A stretch of DNA of 64,000 bases from positions 1-64,000 of the forward strand of contig NZ_JANKJG010000002.1 in NCBI RefSeq assembly GCF_024733015.1, given 5' to 3'. The notes beneath the pieces are model-generated. The model ran no database searches. It was not told where the DNA came from and worked only from the letters and a program-made list of their open reading frames with translations. Numbering within the stretch: the stretch's first letter is position 1; each line of letters starts with the position of its first letter. Positions 18,179 through 26,723 of the stretch are shown here, in pieces. Position numbers and translations under genes: made by a program. Source of the DNA: Pseudosulfitobacter koreensis (GTDB lineage: Bacteria > Pseudomonadota > Alphaproteobacteria > Rhodobacterales > Rhodobacteraceae).

Positions 18179-18502
18179 ATGAATTTGCCACCAAAAGTCA
18201 CCCCACGCGCCTTTGAACGCCTCGCCGAGATCGGCGCCGCAGGCCAGGGTCAGGCGCTGCGCGTCGCGGTCGAGGGCGGCGGATGCTCGGGATTCCAGTA
18301 CGAAATAGCGCTGGATGTCCCCAAGGACGACGATCTGGTACTCGAAGGCGAAGGCCAGAAAGTCGTGGTCGATTCCGTGTCGCTGCCGTTCCTGGCCAAT
18401 GCGGTCATCGACTTTTCCGAAGAGCTGATCGGCGCACGTTTCGTCATCGACAACCCCAACGCCACCAGTGCGTGCGGCTGCGGCACCTCGTTCTCGATGT
18501 GA
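18179..18502 (+). CDS. erpA: A-type iron-sulfur carrier protein ErpA
   Basis: 107 residues of the HesB/IscA family. The three cluster cysteines are in GGCSGFQY and the C-terminal ACGCGTSFSM. A-type carriers hand Fe-S clusters to target enzymes; ErpA is the type needed for the isoprenoid enzymes IspG and IspH in E. coli, and ispG is encoded elsewhere in this window. The gene is divergent from dgt. Confidence 0.92.
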   Translation: MNLPPKVTPRAFERLAEIGAAGQGQALRVAVEGGGCSGFQYEIALDVPKDDDLVLEGEGQKVVVDSVSLPFLANAVIDFSEELIGARFVIDNPNATSACGCGTSFSM

Positions 18503-18584
18503 CCCATCTGCTTGCCCCGACCCGAGGGATCGGCGATAGCTGAAGGCGCACCCTGAAAATGCCGACAGCGCAGAGGATCACCAG

Positions 18585-19367
18585 ATGAAAATCGCCACGT
18601 TCAACATCAACGGGATCAAGGCACGCGCGCAGGCCCTGCCCGACTGGCTGGACGCGTTTCAGCCTGACGTGGTGCTGCTGCAAGAGATCAAATCCGTCGA
18701 CGAGGGCTTCCCCCGCGAACTGTTCGAAGAGCGCGGCTATAACGTCGAGGTGCATGGCCAGAAGTCGTTCAACGGCGTCGGCATCCTGTCGAAACTACCG
18801 CTAGAGGACGTGACCCGCGGCCTGCCCGGCGACGACACCGACGAACAGGCCCGCTGGATCGAGGCGACGGTCGTGGGCGAGCGCGAGGCGCTGCGGATCT
18901 GCGGGCTCTATCTGCCCAACGGCAACCCGGTGCCGGGGCTGAAATACGATTACAAACTGGCGTGGATGGCCCGCATGCAGAAGCGCGCCGAGGCGCTGCT
19001 GGCTGAGGAAATGCCGTTCCTGATGGCGGGCGACTACAACATCATCCCCCAGTCCGAAGACGCCGCACGCCCCGATGCTTGGCGCGAGGATGCGCTGTTC
19101 CGGATGGAATCGCGCGAAGCCTACCGCCGTATCCTGAACCTGGGGCTCACCGAAGCCTTCCGCGCCCGCGACCCGCGCCCCGGCCAATATTCGTTCTGGG
19201 ACTATCAGGCCGGTGCGTGGAACCGCAACGACGGCATCCGTATCGACCATTTCCTGATGTCGGCGGCGGTCGCGGACATGATGACCGACGCAGGCATCGA
19301 CCGCGACGTGCGTGGGCTGGAAAAGCCCTCGGATCACGTGCCGGTCTGGGTGGAACTGGCGGCATAG
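18585..19367 (+). CDS. xthA: Exodeoxyribonuclease III
   Basis: 260 residues with GAGGATCACCAG before ATG 18585. Motifs of the EEP family: TFNINGIKAR, VVLLQEIKS with the metal-binding Glu, MAGDYNIIP, and the final SDHVPVWVEL with the catalytic Asp-His. It is an apurinic endonuclease and 3'-5' exonuclease for base excision repair. It follows erpA by 82 bases and ends at an intergenic repeat. Confidence 0.95.
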   Translation: MKIATFNINGIKARAQALPDWLDAFQPDVVLLQEIKSVDEGFPRELFEERGYNVEVHGQKSFNGVGILSKLPLEDVTRGLPGDDTDEQARWIEATVVGEREALRICGLYLPNGNPVPGLKYDYKLAWMARMQKRAEALLAEEMPFLMAGDYNIIPQSEDAARPDAWREDALFRMESREAYRRILNLGLTEAFRARDPRPGQYSFWDYQAGAWNRNDGIRIDHFLMSAAVADMMTDAGIDRDVRGLEKPSDHVPVWVELAA

Positions 19368-19370
19368 TCT

Positions 19371-19423
19371 TGGGGCTCTGCCCCGCGCTGCGCGCTCCCC
19401 GGGATATTTTCAGCCAAAAGAAG
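19371..19423 (-). repeat. Intergenic repeat, copy 2
   Basis: Read on the minus strand: CTTCTTTTGGC, then AAATATCCCGGGG, then GGGGCAGAGCCCC at the far end. It fills the gap between the convergent xthA and the monooxygenase gene, and its first bases encode the last four codons (A-S-F-G-stop) of the monooxygenase. The hairpin arms can serve as a bidirectional terminator. Confidence 0.7.
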
Positions 19424-20564
19424 CCGTTACGTCGTGATCGTAAAGCCAGCTTAGGCGGTTGAGGAAAGCGTTCGGCGCGATCGTCCCCAGCGTGCGCAGG
19501 CCTGCGTGGGCCACACGGGCGCGCAGACCGCCGAGGTGGTAGTTCCGCGCGTTGGCATTCGCAGCCGCGATGGCGCGGGTAACACGCGGGGCACGCGAGG
19601 CCTGGTAACGCGGCAGAGCCTCGTTCACGGGCAAGGCGGCGCAGGCGGCGGCAAGGGTCCACGCATCCTCCAGCGCCAGATTGGCCCCCTGCGCCAGGAA
19701 CGGCAACGTCGGATGCGCCGCGTCGCCGAGGATCGCCAGCCGGTCGCGATACCAGTGCTGTGCGACCGGATGGCGGAACAGCCCCCAAAGCCGTGGAGCA
19801 TCGACCCCGGCGATCAGGTTTCGAAGTTCTGCGCCTGTATCGGAGAAAGCCGCTTGCAGGTTTTCCGGCGCATCCTCGTGGTGCCAGCCCTCGGCGGCCC
19901 AATGGTCGCGTTCCTGCACCGCGACGACGTTCAAGAGGCCGTCTTTCAACGGATAGGTCACCACGTGCTTGCCCGGCGCCATCCAGATCTGCGCCACGGG
20001 GTCGGCTGTGATCCCCTCGACCAAGCCACGCCACGCGACCTGCCCGGTAAAGAACGGCGCGCGCTGATCGTTCAGCAGACCGCGCGCGACCGAATGCAGC
20101 CCATCAGCCCCCACCACCAGATCGAAACGCTGGGTCACACCCTGCGCAGTTACGGTGCCGTCGGTCGTGACCGCGCCCACACGCGCGCCGAGGTGGAAGG
20201 TGACGCCAGCGGCACGGCACGCCGACCCCAGCAGGCCGATCAGCGCCGCGCGGTGAAAGAAGCGGTAGGACGGCACCTGCCCCGTCAGGTCGAAGCGCGC
20301 GATCGCCCGCCCGCTCAGCCCATCGCGCGGCTGGACGGCCTGCGCGCGCAGGCTGTGGTCGTCCAGCCGGTCGGCCAGCCCCAGCGCCGCCAGAACTCGG
20401 CCCCCATTGGGCGTGATCTGGATGCCCGCCCCAACTTCGGTCAGCGCCTGCGCCTGCTCGAAGACGGTGACCTGTGCCCCGAAACGCGAAAAGGCCAGCG
20501 CAGCCGCCAGCCCTCCGATGCCGCCGCCAATCACGGCGACGGATGCATTTTCAAGATAGGACAT
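19410..20564 (-). CDS. FAD-dependent aromatic hydroxylase (salicylate/3-hydroxybenzoate 6-hydroxylase type)
   Basis: 384 residues from ATG 20564 (MSYLENASVAVIGGGIGGLA). Features of class A flavoprotein monooxygenases: the FAD-binding GGGIGGLAAALAF with a Glu at the end of strand 2 (VTVFEQ), the central DG motif LVVGADGLHSVAR, and GDAAHPTLPFLAQGANLALEDA contacting the FAD ribityl chain. They hydroxylate aromatic acids using NAD(P)H and oxygen; the substrate is unknown, and ring catabolism genes are not nearby. Its start overlaps the dksA stop by one base (TGATG), so it is coupled to dksA. It ends inside repeat copy 2. Confidence 0.85.
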   Translation of the reverse strand: MSYLENASVAVIGGGIGGLAAALAFSRFGAQVTVFEQAQALTEVGAGIQITPNGGRVLAALGLADRLDDHSLRAQAVQPRDGLSGRAIARFDLTGQVPSYRFFHRAALIGLLGSACRAAGVTFHLGARVGAVTTDGTVTAQGVTQRFDLVVGADGLHSVARGLLNDQRAPFFTGQVAWRGLVEGITADPVAQIWMAPGKHVVTYPLKDGLLNVVAVQERDHWAAEGWHHEDAPENLQAAFSDTGAELRNLIAGVDAPRLWGLFRHPVAQHWYRDRLAILGDAAHPTLPFLAQGANLALEDAWTLAAACAALPVNEALPRYQASRAPRVTRAIAAANANARNYHLGGLRARVAHAGLRTLGTIAPNAFLNRLSWLYDHDVTASFG

Positions 20565-20986
20565 CAGTCGTCGCGGTGCACTTTCTCGCGGCGCTCGTGG
20601 CGCTCCTGAGCTTCGAGACTCATCGTGGCGATGGGGCGTGCGTCGAGACGTTTGAGGGAAATCGGCTCGCCGGTGACCGAGCAATACCCGTATTCACCTT
20701 CGTCGATGCGTCGCAGGGCGGCGTCGATCTTGCTGACCAGTTTGCGCTGACGGTCACGGGTGCGCAGCTCAAGCGCGCGGTCGGTTTCCTCAGAGGCGCG
20801 ATCTGCCACGTCGGGGATGTTGCGCGTGCCGTCCTGAAGCCCTTCGATGGTGTCGCGGCTGCCTGCCTGAAGCTCGACTTTCCAGTTCAGCAGCTTGCGC
20901 CGAAAGTACTCTACCTGCCGATCGTTCATGAACGGCTCGTCTTCTGCCGGTTGATAATCTTTTGGCAGAAACATTTCCTGTTTCAT
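20564..20986 (-). CDS. dksA: RNA polymerase-binding factor DksA, cysteine-poor form
   Basis: 140 residues from ATG 20986 with GAGGGG upstream. The coiled coil (about 35-95) has the functional tip D59-V-A-D62-R-A64 followed by ELRTRDRQRKL. The C-terminal zinc-finger region keeps only one of four cysteines: Cys102, Thr105, Ser123 and Ala126 stand at the four positions. Zinc-independent DksA proteins of this type are known from Rhodobacter sphaeroides and still work with ppGpp on RNA polymerase. It controls rRNA and amino acid promoters. The monooxygenase follows with a one-base overlap. Confidence 0.9.
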   Translation of the reverse strand: MKQEMFLPKDYQPAEDEPFMNDRQVEYFRRKLLNWKVELQAGSRDTIEGLQDGTRNIPDVADRASEETDRALELRTRDRQRKLVSKIDAALRRIDEGEYGYCSVTGEPISLKRLDARPIATMSLEAQERHERREKVHRDD

Positions 20987-21157
20987 AGATTTCCCCTCAA
21001 CTTGGCCGACACTGTTCATGTGATTTTCCAGCATAATACGATGTGCGTTGGCCCCCTGCCGCAGCGTCTATTACAGGCGCGGTTGAATGTCACTACACAA
21101 TGCGGCATGGCTGGGGCAAATTCAGCGAAACCGCGTTTCGAAATGAGGGTATTCCAG

Positions 21158-22000
21158 ATGAAATTCACCGGCACCGAAAGCTATGTGGCAACCGACGATC
21201 TGACGATAGCGGTCAACGCCGCCGTGACCTTGGAACGCCCCCTGCTGGTCAAGGGCGAACCGGGCACGGGCAAGACCGAACTGGCCAAGCAGGTCGCGAA
21301 TTCGCTCGGCCTGCGGTTGATCGAATGGAACATCAAGTCAACCACCCGCGCGCAACAGGGCCTGTACGAATACGACGCGGTCAGCCGTCTGCGCGACAGC
21401 CAGCTGGGCGAGGAAAAAGTCCACGACGTGTCCAACTACATCCGCAAGGGCAAGCTGTGGGAGGCCTTCGAGGCCGACGAGAAGGTCGTGCTGCTGATCG
21501 ACGAGATCGACAAGGCGGATATCGAGTTCCCCAACGACCTGCTGCAAGAAATTGATAAGATGGAGTTTTTCGTATACGAGACCGGCGAGACCATCCGCGC
21601 CGTGAACCGCCCCATCGTCATCATCACCTCGAACAACGAAAAGGAATTGCCCGACGCATTCCTGCGCCGCTGCTTCTTTCACTACATCCAGTTTCCCGAC
21701 ATGGACACGCTGCGCACCATCGTCGAAGTGCACCACCCCGGCATCAAGGACCAGTTGCTGACCACCGCGCTGACCCAGTTCTTCGAGATCCGCGAACAGA
21801 CCGGCCTGAAGAAAAAGCCATCGACCTCCGAGGTGCTGGACTGGCTCAAGCTGTTGCTGGCCGAGGACATGAGCGCGGAGGACCTGAAATCCGACGGCAA
21901 ATCCGCCCTGCCCAAACTGCACGGTGCGCTGCTGAAGAACGAACAGGACGTGCACCTGTTCGAACGCCTGGCCTTCATGGCGCGCGGGCAGCAACGCTGA
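21158..22000 (+). CDS. MoxR-family AAA+ ATPase
   Basis: 280 residues from ATG 21158, with GAGGG eight bases upstream; an ATG at 21143 is in frame but lacks this. Walker A GEPGTGKT at 33-40, Walker B VVLLIDEIDKAD, sensor 1 IVIITSNNEKELPDAFLRRC. MoxR ATPases act as chaperones with VWA proteins, often to insert metal or assemble an enzyme. The CoxE-like VWA protein encoded at 24227 is the likely partner, three genes downstream. It ends with a strong terminator, so the partner genes have a separate promoter. Confidence 0.92.
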   Translation: MKFTGTESYVATDDLTIAVNAAVTLERPLLVKGEPGTGKTELAKQVANSLGLRLIEWNIKSTTRAQQGLYEYDAVSRLRDSQLGEEKVHDVSNYIRKGKLWEAFEADEKVVLLIDEIDKADIEFPNDLLQEIDKMEFFVYETGETIRAVNRPIVIITSNNEKELPDAFLRRCFFHYIQFPDMDTLRTIVEVHHPGIKDQLLTTALTQFFEIREQTGLKKKPSTSEVLDWLKLLLAEDMSAEDLKSDGKSALPKLHGALLKNEQDVHLFERLAFMARGQQR

Positions 22001-22033
22001 TCACACCCCAGCCACCTTGCCGACACTCAGTCA

Positions 22034-22062
22034 AACCGCGCCACAGTCCGGCGCGGTTTTTT
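22034..22062 (+). terminator. Rho-independent terminator after the MoxR gene
   Basis: AACCGCGCC (22034-22042) pairs perfectly with GGCGCGGTT (22050-22058) around a seven-base loop, followed by a T run to 22062. It cuts the MoxR gene off from the acetyltransferase gene. Confidence 0.85.
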
Positions 22063-22235
22063 CATGTCCGGCGCTCGGTTTGTTGCGTGATTGCCGCGGC
22101 TTGTCCCGCCCGCACGCCATAAAACCATGCAATCCTTGAACGCTGTCACAAATTGGCCCTTAATGTTCCCTAACGATGTCGGCAACCGGAGCGAAAAGAC
22201 TCCCAATACCGATAAAGAGAGCAGGCAGGCAGATC

Positions 22236-22691
22236 ATGACACAAAATCCCGCACTGATTGTGCGTACTCTTCTGGCATCGGATCGCGCCCGCTGGGCCGA
22301 AATGTGGACCGGCTATCTGGAGTTCTATGAAACCAGTGTCGAAGCCCGGATCTACGACATCTATTTCGACCGGCTGCTGGGCGACGACCCGCGTGATTTC
22401 AACTGTCTGGTGGCCGAACTGGACGGCAGGCTGGTCGGCCTGACCCATTATCTGTTCCACCGTCACGGCTGGAAGATCGAGGACACCTGCTATCTTCAAG
22501 ACCTCTATGCCGATCCCGGCGTGCGTGGCAAAGGCATCGGGCGCGCGCTGATCGAAGCGGTCTATGCCGCCGCCGACAAGGCAGGCGCGCCGTCGGTCTA
22601 TTGGCTGACGCAGGATTTCAACCACACCGCCCGCCTGCTTTACGACCGGATCGGCACCCAGACACCCTTCATCAAATACGCGAGGGGCTGA
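22236..22691 (+). CDS. GNAT-family N-acetyltransferase
   Basis: 151 residues from ATG 22236 (MTQNPALIVRTLLASDRARW). The acetyl-CoA binding loop is DLYADPGVRGKGIGRALIEAV, followed by AGAPSVYWLTQDFNHTARLLYDRIG, a spermidine/aminoglycoside-type arrangement. Substrate unknown. The stop overlaps the start of the DUF2927 gene by one base (TGATG at 22689-22693), so they are coupled. Confidence 0.9.
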   Translation: MTQNPALIVRTLLASDRARWAEMWTGYLEFYETSVEARIYDIYFDRLLGDDPRDFNCLVAELDGRLVGLTHYLFHRHGWKIEDTCYLQDLYADPGVRGKGIGRALIEAVYAAADKAGAPSVYWLTQDFNHTARLLYDRIGTQTPFIKYARG

Positions 22692-24046
22692 TGCGCAAAT
22701 GTCTTCTGCCCCTTGCGCTGATGCTGAACGCCTGCATGCCCGTGTCGCAAAACCACATCCCGACGCGCGCGATTGCGCCGGACCGCTCCCTGCCCGCGAT
22801 GAAGACCTTTGCCGCCCCGCAGCCGGTCCAGACCGGCAAGTCGAACGGCGATCTGGCGCAGGATTTTCTCGAACTGGCCTTCGAGCTGGAATCAGGCCGC
22901 GCCCTGCCCGTCTTTACCCGCTTCGAGGGGCCGATCACCGTGCGCATCACCGGCGCGCCGCCCGCGTCGCTGGGGCCCGATCTGAACCGGCTGATCGCGC
23001 GGCTGCAATCCGAGGCGGGCATCGACATCACCCGCACCACCAGCGGCAGGGCCAACATAACCATCCAGGCCGTCACCCGCGACGACATCAGCCGCACCCT
23101 GCCGGATGCCGCGTGCTTCGTGGTGCCCAACGTCACCTCGCTGGACGAATTCCGCAGCCTGCGCCGGTCTCCGCGCACCAGCTGGACCACGCTGCAAACC
23201 CGTGAAAAGCTGGCGATCTTCCTGCCCAATGACGCAAGCCCCCAAGAGGCGCGCGATTGCCTGCACGAGGAACTGGCACAGGCAATCGGGCCGTTGAACG
23301 ATCTGTACCGGCTGCCGGATTCGGTGTTCAACGATGACAATGTGCACACCGTTCTGACCGGGTTCGACATGATGATCCTGCGTGCCTATTACGCACCGGA
23401 ACTGCGGTCGGGCATGTCGCGCGCGCAGGTCGCGGCCCTTCTGCCGCGCGTTCTGGCGCGGATCAATCCCGCCGGTCAGGGACGTCCCGTCCACCGCGTA
23501 TCGCGCACGCCGCAGGCCTGGTCGGCTGCGGTTCAGGGCGCGCTTGGCCCCGGTGCATCCCCCCGCAAACGCCGTGCCGCCGCGGCAGAGGCGCTGAAGA
23601 TCGCGACCTTGATGAACTGGTCCGACCACCGCCGCGCCTTTGCACATTATGCCAACGGGCGCCTCTTGATGGGCAGCGACCCGCAGGCGGCACAGGCGCA
23701 TTTCGCGCTGGCCGACCGCTATTACGCCGCAACCCCCGGCGCGGACCTGCACCGCGCCTATGTCGCCACGCAACTGGCCGCCTATGCTATCAGCCAGGGC
23801 GACGGCGCGCGCGCACAGGCGCTGATCGCACCTCATCTCGACATCGCCGCGCGCAACGAGAATGCAGCACTGCTGTCCACCCTGCTGCTGCTGCGCGCCG
23901 AAGCGCTTGAGTTGACCGGCGACAGCGCGCAGGCACGTACCGTCAGGGTGGACAGCCTTGGGTGGGCGCGTTACGGCTTTGGTCCAGACTGGGCTGTGCG
24001 GGCCAAGGAGCGCGAGATCGCGTCGCTGAACCCGCTCAACGGATAA
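22691..24046 (+). CDS. DUF2927 family lipoprotein
   Basis: 451 residues from ATG 22691. A lipoprotein signal MRKCLLPLALMLNAC gives a lipobox L-N-A-C with Cys15. The DUF2927 core spans about 55-260 (DLAQDFLELAFELESGRALPVFTRFEGPITVRI; ARDCLHEELAQAIGPLNDLYRLPDSVFNDDNVHTVLT); HEELAQAIG recalls a metalloprotease-like helix. The C-terminal part (about 310-450) looks like TPR or alpha-helical repeats (AAAEALKIATLMNWSDHRRA; AQAHFALADRYYAA). Exported and membrane-anchored; function unknown. It lies between a GNAT gene and a small membrane protein in the MoxR-VWA neighbourhood. Confidence 0.82.
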   Translation: MRKCLLPLALMLNACMPVSQNHIPTRAIAPDRSLPAMKTFAAPQPVQTGKSNGDLAQDFLELAFELESGRALPVFTRFEGPITVRITGAPPASLGPDLNRLIARLQSEAGIDITRTTSGRANITIQAVTRDDISRTLPDAACFVVPNVTSLDEFRSLRRSPRTSWTTLQTREKLAIFLPNDASPQEARDCLHEELAQAIGPLNDLYRLPDSVFNDDNVHTVLTGFDMMILRAYYAPELRSGMSRAQVAALLPRVLARINPAGQGRPVHRVSRTPQAWSAAVQGALGPGASPRKRRAAAAEALKIATLMNWSDHRRAFAHYANGRLLMGSDPQAAQAHFALADRYYAATPGADLHRAYVATQLAAYAISQGDGARAQALIAPHLDIAARNENAALLSTLLLLRAEALELTGDSAQARTVRVDSLGWARYGFGPDWAVRAKEREIASLNPLNG

Positions 24047-24059
24047 ACGGGTACACATT

Positions 24060-24227
24060 ATGATCGTGATCGCATGCTTTCTGATCGGGGCCGTCATCGG
24101 CGGGCTGACTGCGCGCCGCCGCAAGGGCAACCGCAAGGACATCGCGCAATATGCAGCCGGATACGGCATCGCATTCTGCCTTGTCGGGCTGATCGTCACC
24201 GTGCTGATCGACCGGGCGCTGGTCTGA
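24060..24227 (+). CDS. 55-residue membrane protein
   Basis: A short frame ATG 24060 to TGA 24227 encodes MIVIACFLIGAVIGGLTARR, a basic loop (RRRKGNRKDIAQY), then a second hydrophobic helix (AAGYGIAFCLVGLIVTVLI) and RALV. Two transmembrane helices with a positive loop are predicted by eye. ACGGG precedes the start. Its TGA overlaps the ATG of the VWA gene (TGATG), which supports it as a real gene in the operon. No family recognised. Confidence 0.75.
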   Translation: MIVIACFLIGAVIGGLTARRRKGNRKDIAQYAAGYGIAFCLVGLIVTVLIDRALV

Positions 24228-25414
24228 TGTTTCTGCGGTTCTTCGATCAGTTGCGCAAGGCCGGGGTGCCGGTGTCCTTGCGCGAATTCCTGGCCTTTCT
24301 CGAGGGCATGAAAGCCGGTCTTGCCACCTATGACGTCGAGGCGTTCTATTACCTGGCCCGCGTGTCGATGGTGAAGGACGAGCGCAACATCGACAAGTTC
24401 GACCGCGCCTTTGCCGCCACCTTCGACGGGCTGGAAGAGATCAGCATCGAACAGGTGCTCGAAGCGGTGGACATCCCCGCCGACTGGCTGGAAAAGATGG
24501 CCGAAAAGCACCTGAGCGAAGAGGAAAAGGCCGAGATCGAAGCCGCGGGCGGGTTCGAAAAGCTGATGGAGACGCTGAAAAAGCGTCTTGAGGAACAAAA
24601 GAAACGCCATCAGGGCGGCTCGAAATGGGTCGGCACGGCGGGCACCTCGCCCTTTGGCGCCTACGGCTACAACCCCGAAGGCGTGCGCATCGGTCAGGAC
24701 AAATCCCGCCACCAGCGCGCGGTCAAGGTCTGGGACAAGCGCGAGTTTCGCAATCTGGACGACAGCGTCGAGCTGGGCACGCGCAACATCAAGGTCGCGC
24801 TGAAACGTCTGCGCCGCTGGGCCCGCGACGGCGCGCAGGAAGAGCTGGACCTCAACGGCACCATCCGCGCGACCGCCGAACACGGATATCTCGACGTGAA
24901 AACCCGCCCCGAGCGGCGCAATGCCGTCAAGGTGCTGTTGTTTCTGGACATCGGCGGGTCGATGGACCCCCACGTCAAAGTCATGGAAGAGCTGTTTTCG
25001 GCGGCCAAGTCCGAATTCAAGCACATGGAGCACTTCTATTTCCACAACTGCCTCTATGAAGGCGTATGGCGCGACAACCGCCGCCGCTGGGACGCGCAGA
25101 CGCCCACGCACGAGATCCTGCGCACCTACGGGCCGGACTACAAATGCATCTTCGTCGGCGATGCTTCGATGTCTCCTTACGAAATCGCCTATCCGGGCGG
25201 CGCGAACGAACACTGGAACCCCGAAAGCGGTCAGGTCTGGCTGCAGCGTGTGCGCGACCAATGGGCCAGCACCCTGTGGATCAACCCGATCCCCGAGAAA
25301 TACTGGGACTATACCCAGTCGATCAAGATGATCCGCGACATCATGGGGCCGGACACGATGGTGCCCATGACGCTGGAAGGATTGTCGCGCGGGATGAAGG
25401 CGTTGACGCGCTGA
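24227..25414 (+). CDS. CoxE-like VWA domain protein
   Basis: 395 residues from ATG 24227 (MFLRFFDQLRKAGVPVSLRE). The N-terminal 200 residues are helical and charged (EEKAEIEAAGGFEKLMETLKKRLEEQKKRHQGG). The VWA domain begins near 233 with VKVLLFLDIGGSMD; its metal site is D241-x-G-x-S245, with Gly in place of the first Ser of the usual DxSxS. CoxE-type VWA proteins pair with MoxR ATPases, here the protein encoded at 21158. The client is unknown: no CO dehydrogenase or methanol dehydrogenase genes are in the window. Confidence 0.88.
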   Translation: MFLRFFDQLRKAGVPVSLREFLAFLEGMKAGLATYDVEAFYYLARVSMVKDERNIDKFDRAFAATFDGLEEISIEQVLEAVDIPADWLEKMAEKHLSEEEKAEIEAAGGFEKLMETLKKRLEEQKKRHQGGSKWVGTAGTSPFGAYGYNPEGVRIGQDKSRHQRAVKVWDKREFRNLDDSVELGTRNIKVALKRLRRWARDGAQEELDLNGTIRATAEHGYLDVKTRPERRNAVKVLLFLDIGGSMDPHVKVMEELFSAAKSEFKHMEHFYFHNCLYEGVWRDNRRRWDAQTPTHEILRTYGPDYKCIFVGDASMSPYEIAYPGGANEHWNPESGQVWLQRVRDQWASTLWINPIPEKYWDYTQSIKMIRDIMGPDTMVPMTLEGLSRGMKALTR

Positions 25415-25530
25415 TCTGCCGCGTGGGTACGGCGTCCAAAAGCATCCGCACACCGGCGTAACTTCACCTGCGCAATTCTACCCACGCAATTTCGCTTGGC
25501 GTAGATCGCGGCGCGCCGTACCGTGCCGCA

Positions 25531-26685
25531 ATGTCAGACGCTCCGGTGACCCATATCGACCTTGCCGACTTCGCCGCCGATCCCTACCCGGCGCTGGCGA
25601 GGATGCGTGCCGAGACGCCCGTGACATACGTACCCGAACTGGGCGCCACGCTGCTCACGCGCCGCGATGACATACACACCCAGGAAAAGCGGACCGAGGT
25701 GTTCTCTTCACGCCAGCCCGACGGGCTGATGACGCGGCTGATGGGCGAGAACATGATGCGCAAGGATGGCGACGCGCATATGGCCGAACGCCGCGCGCTG
25801 TTCCCGGCCCTCAGCCCGCGCACCGTGCAAGAGCATTGGAAACCGATCTTCGAGGCGGCAGCGCAGTACCACATCAAACGGCTGGTGCCGCGCGGGACAT
25901 GCAATCTGGTCACGGATTTTGCCATGCCCGTCGCGGCCTCCGCGCTCAAGGCGATCACCGGGCTCGAGGCGATGACCGATGCCGAGATGGATGGCGTCAG
26001 CCAGGCCATGATCGACGGCTGCGCCAACTATGCAGGCGACAAGGGAATCGAGAGCCGCTGCAAACGCGCGACGCGGTTCATTGACGACCATATCAGTGAC
26101 GCCACCGAGGGCCCGCCTGCAAGGTCCGCCCTGCAAGTCATGACCGACGCGGGCCTGCCGCCCGACAGCATCCGCGCCAACATCAAGCTGATCATCTCGG
26201 GCGGTCAGAACGAGCCGCGCGACGCAATCGCGGGCACCGTCTGGGCGCTGCTGAAACACCCCTCGCAACTGGCGATGATCCTCGACGGGCGCGCCACCTG
26301 GGGCGATGCATTTGCGGAATACGCGCGCTGGATTTCCCCCATCGGCATGTCGCCGCGCCGGGTGGAGCGTGCCGATACCGTTCTGGGCGTCACCTTCGAG
26401 CCCGAAGACCGCGTGTTCCTGATGTACGGCTCTGCCAACCGCGACGAGGCGCATTTCGCCCTGCCCGACACCTTCGACATCACCCGCAGCACCCAATCCG
26501 CCATCAGCTTCGGCGCCGGACCGCATTTCTGCGCAGGTGCCGCCGCCGCACGCTGTCTGATCACCGAAGTGGCCCTGCCGCTGGCCTTCGCCGAGTTGAA
26601 GAACCTGCGGCTGGCAGGCGACGCGCCCTTCGCAGGCTGGGCCTTTCGCGGCCCGGTGAAAATGCCCGTGAAATGGGACACGTGA
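25531..26685 (+). CDS. Cytochrome P450 with a non-canonical I-helix
   Basis: 384 residues, soluble. The haem loop FGAGPHFCAG holds the axial Cys334. The K-helix ExxR is E263-Y-A-R266. The I-helix reads S223-G-G-Q-N-E-P229, where most P450s have AGxET/DT; the acid-alcohol pair used to deliver protons to oxygen is absent. Related GGxNEP motifs occur in some proteobacterial P450s. The redox partner is not nearby and no pathway can be assigned. Stands alone between the VWA gene and an M48 protease. Confidence 0.9.
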   Translation: MSDAPVTHIDLADFAADPYPALARMRAETPVTYVPELGATLLTRRDDIHTQEKRTEVFSSRQPDGLMTRLMGENMMRKDGDAHMAERRALFPALSPRTVQEHWKPIFEAAAQYHIKRLVPRGTCNLVTDFAMPVAASALKAITGLEAMTDAEMDGVSQAMIDGCANYAGDKGIESRCKRATRFIDDHISDATEGPPARSALQVMTDAGLPPDSIRANIKLIISGGQNEPRDAIAGTVWALLKHPSQLAMILDGRATWGDAFAEYARWISPIGMSPRRVERADTVLGVTFEPEDRVFLMYGSANRDEAHFALPDTFDITRSTQSAISFGAGPHFCAGAAAARCLITEVALPLAFAELKNLRLAGDAPFAGWAFRGPVKMPVKWDT

Positions 26686-26723
26686 ACATTGCCCTTGGGC
26701 CCCTATCGCCCCATATCTAGGCT

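Noticed and set aside
22892..25453. An 853-codon minus-strand open frame across the DUF2927 and VWA genes
   Set aside because: It covers three real plus-strand genes with clear motifs and codon patterns; its composition is that of a complementary-strand shadow.
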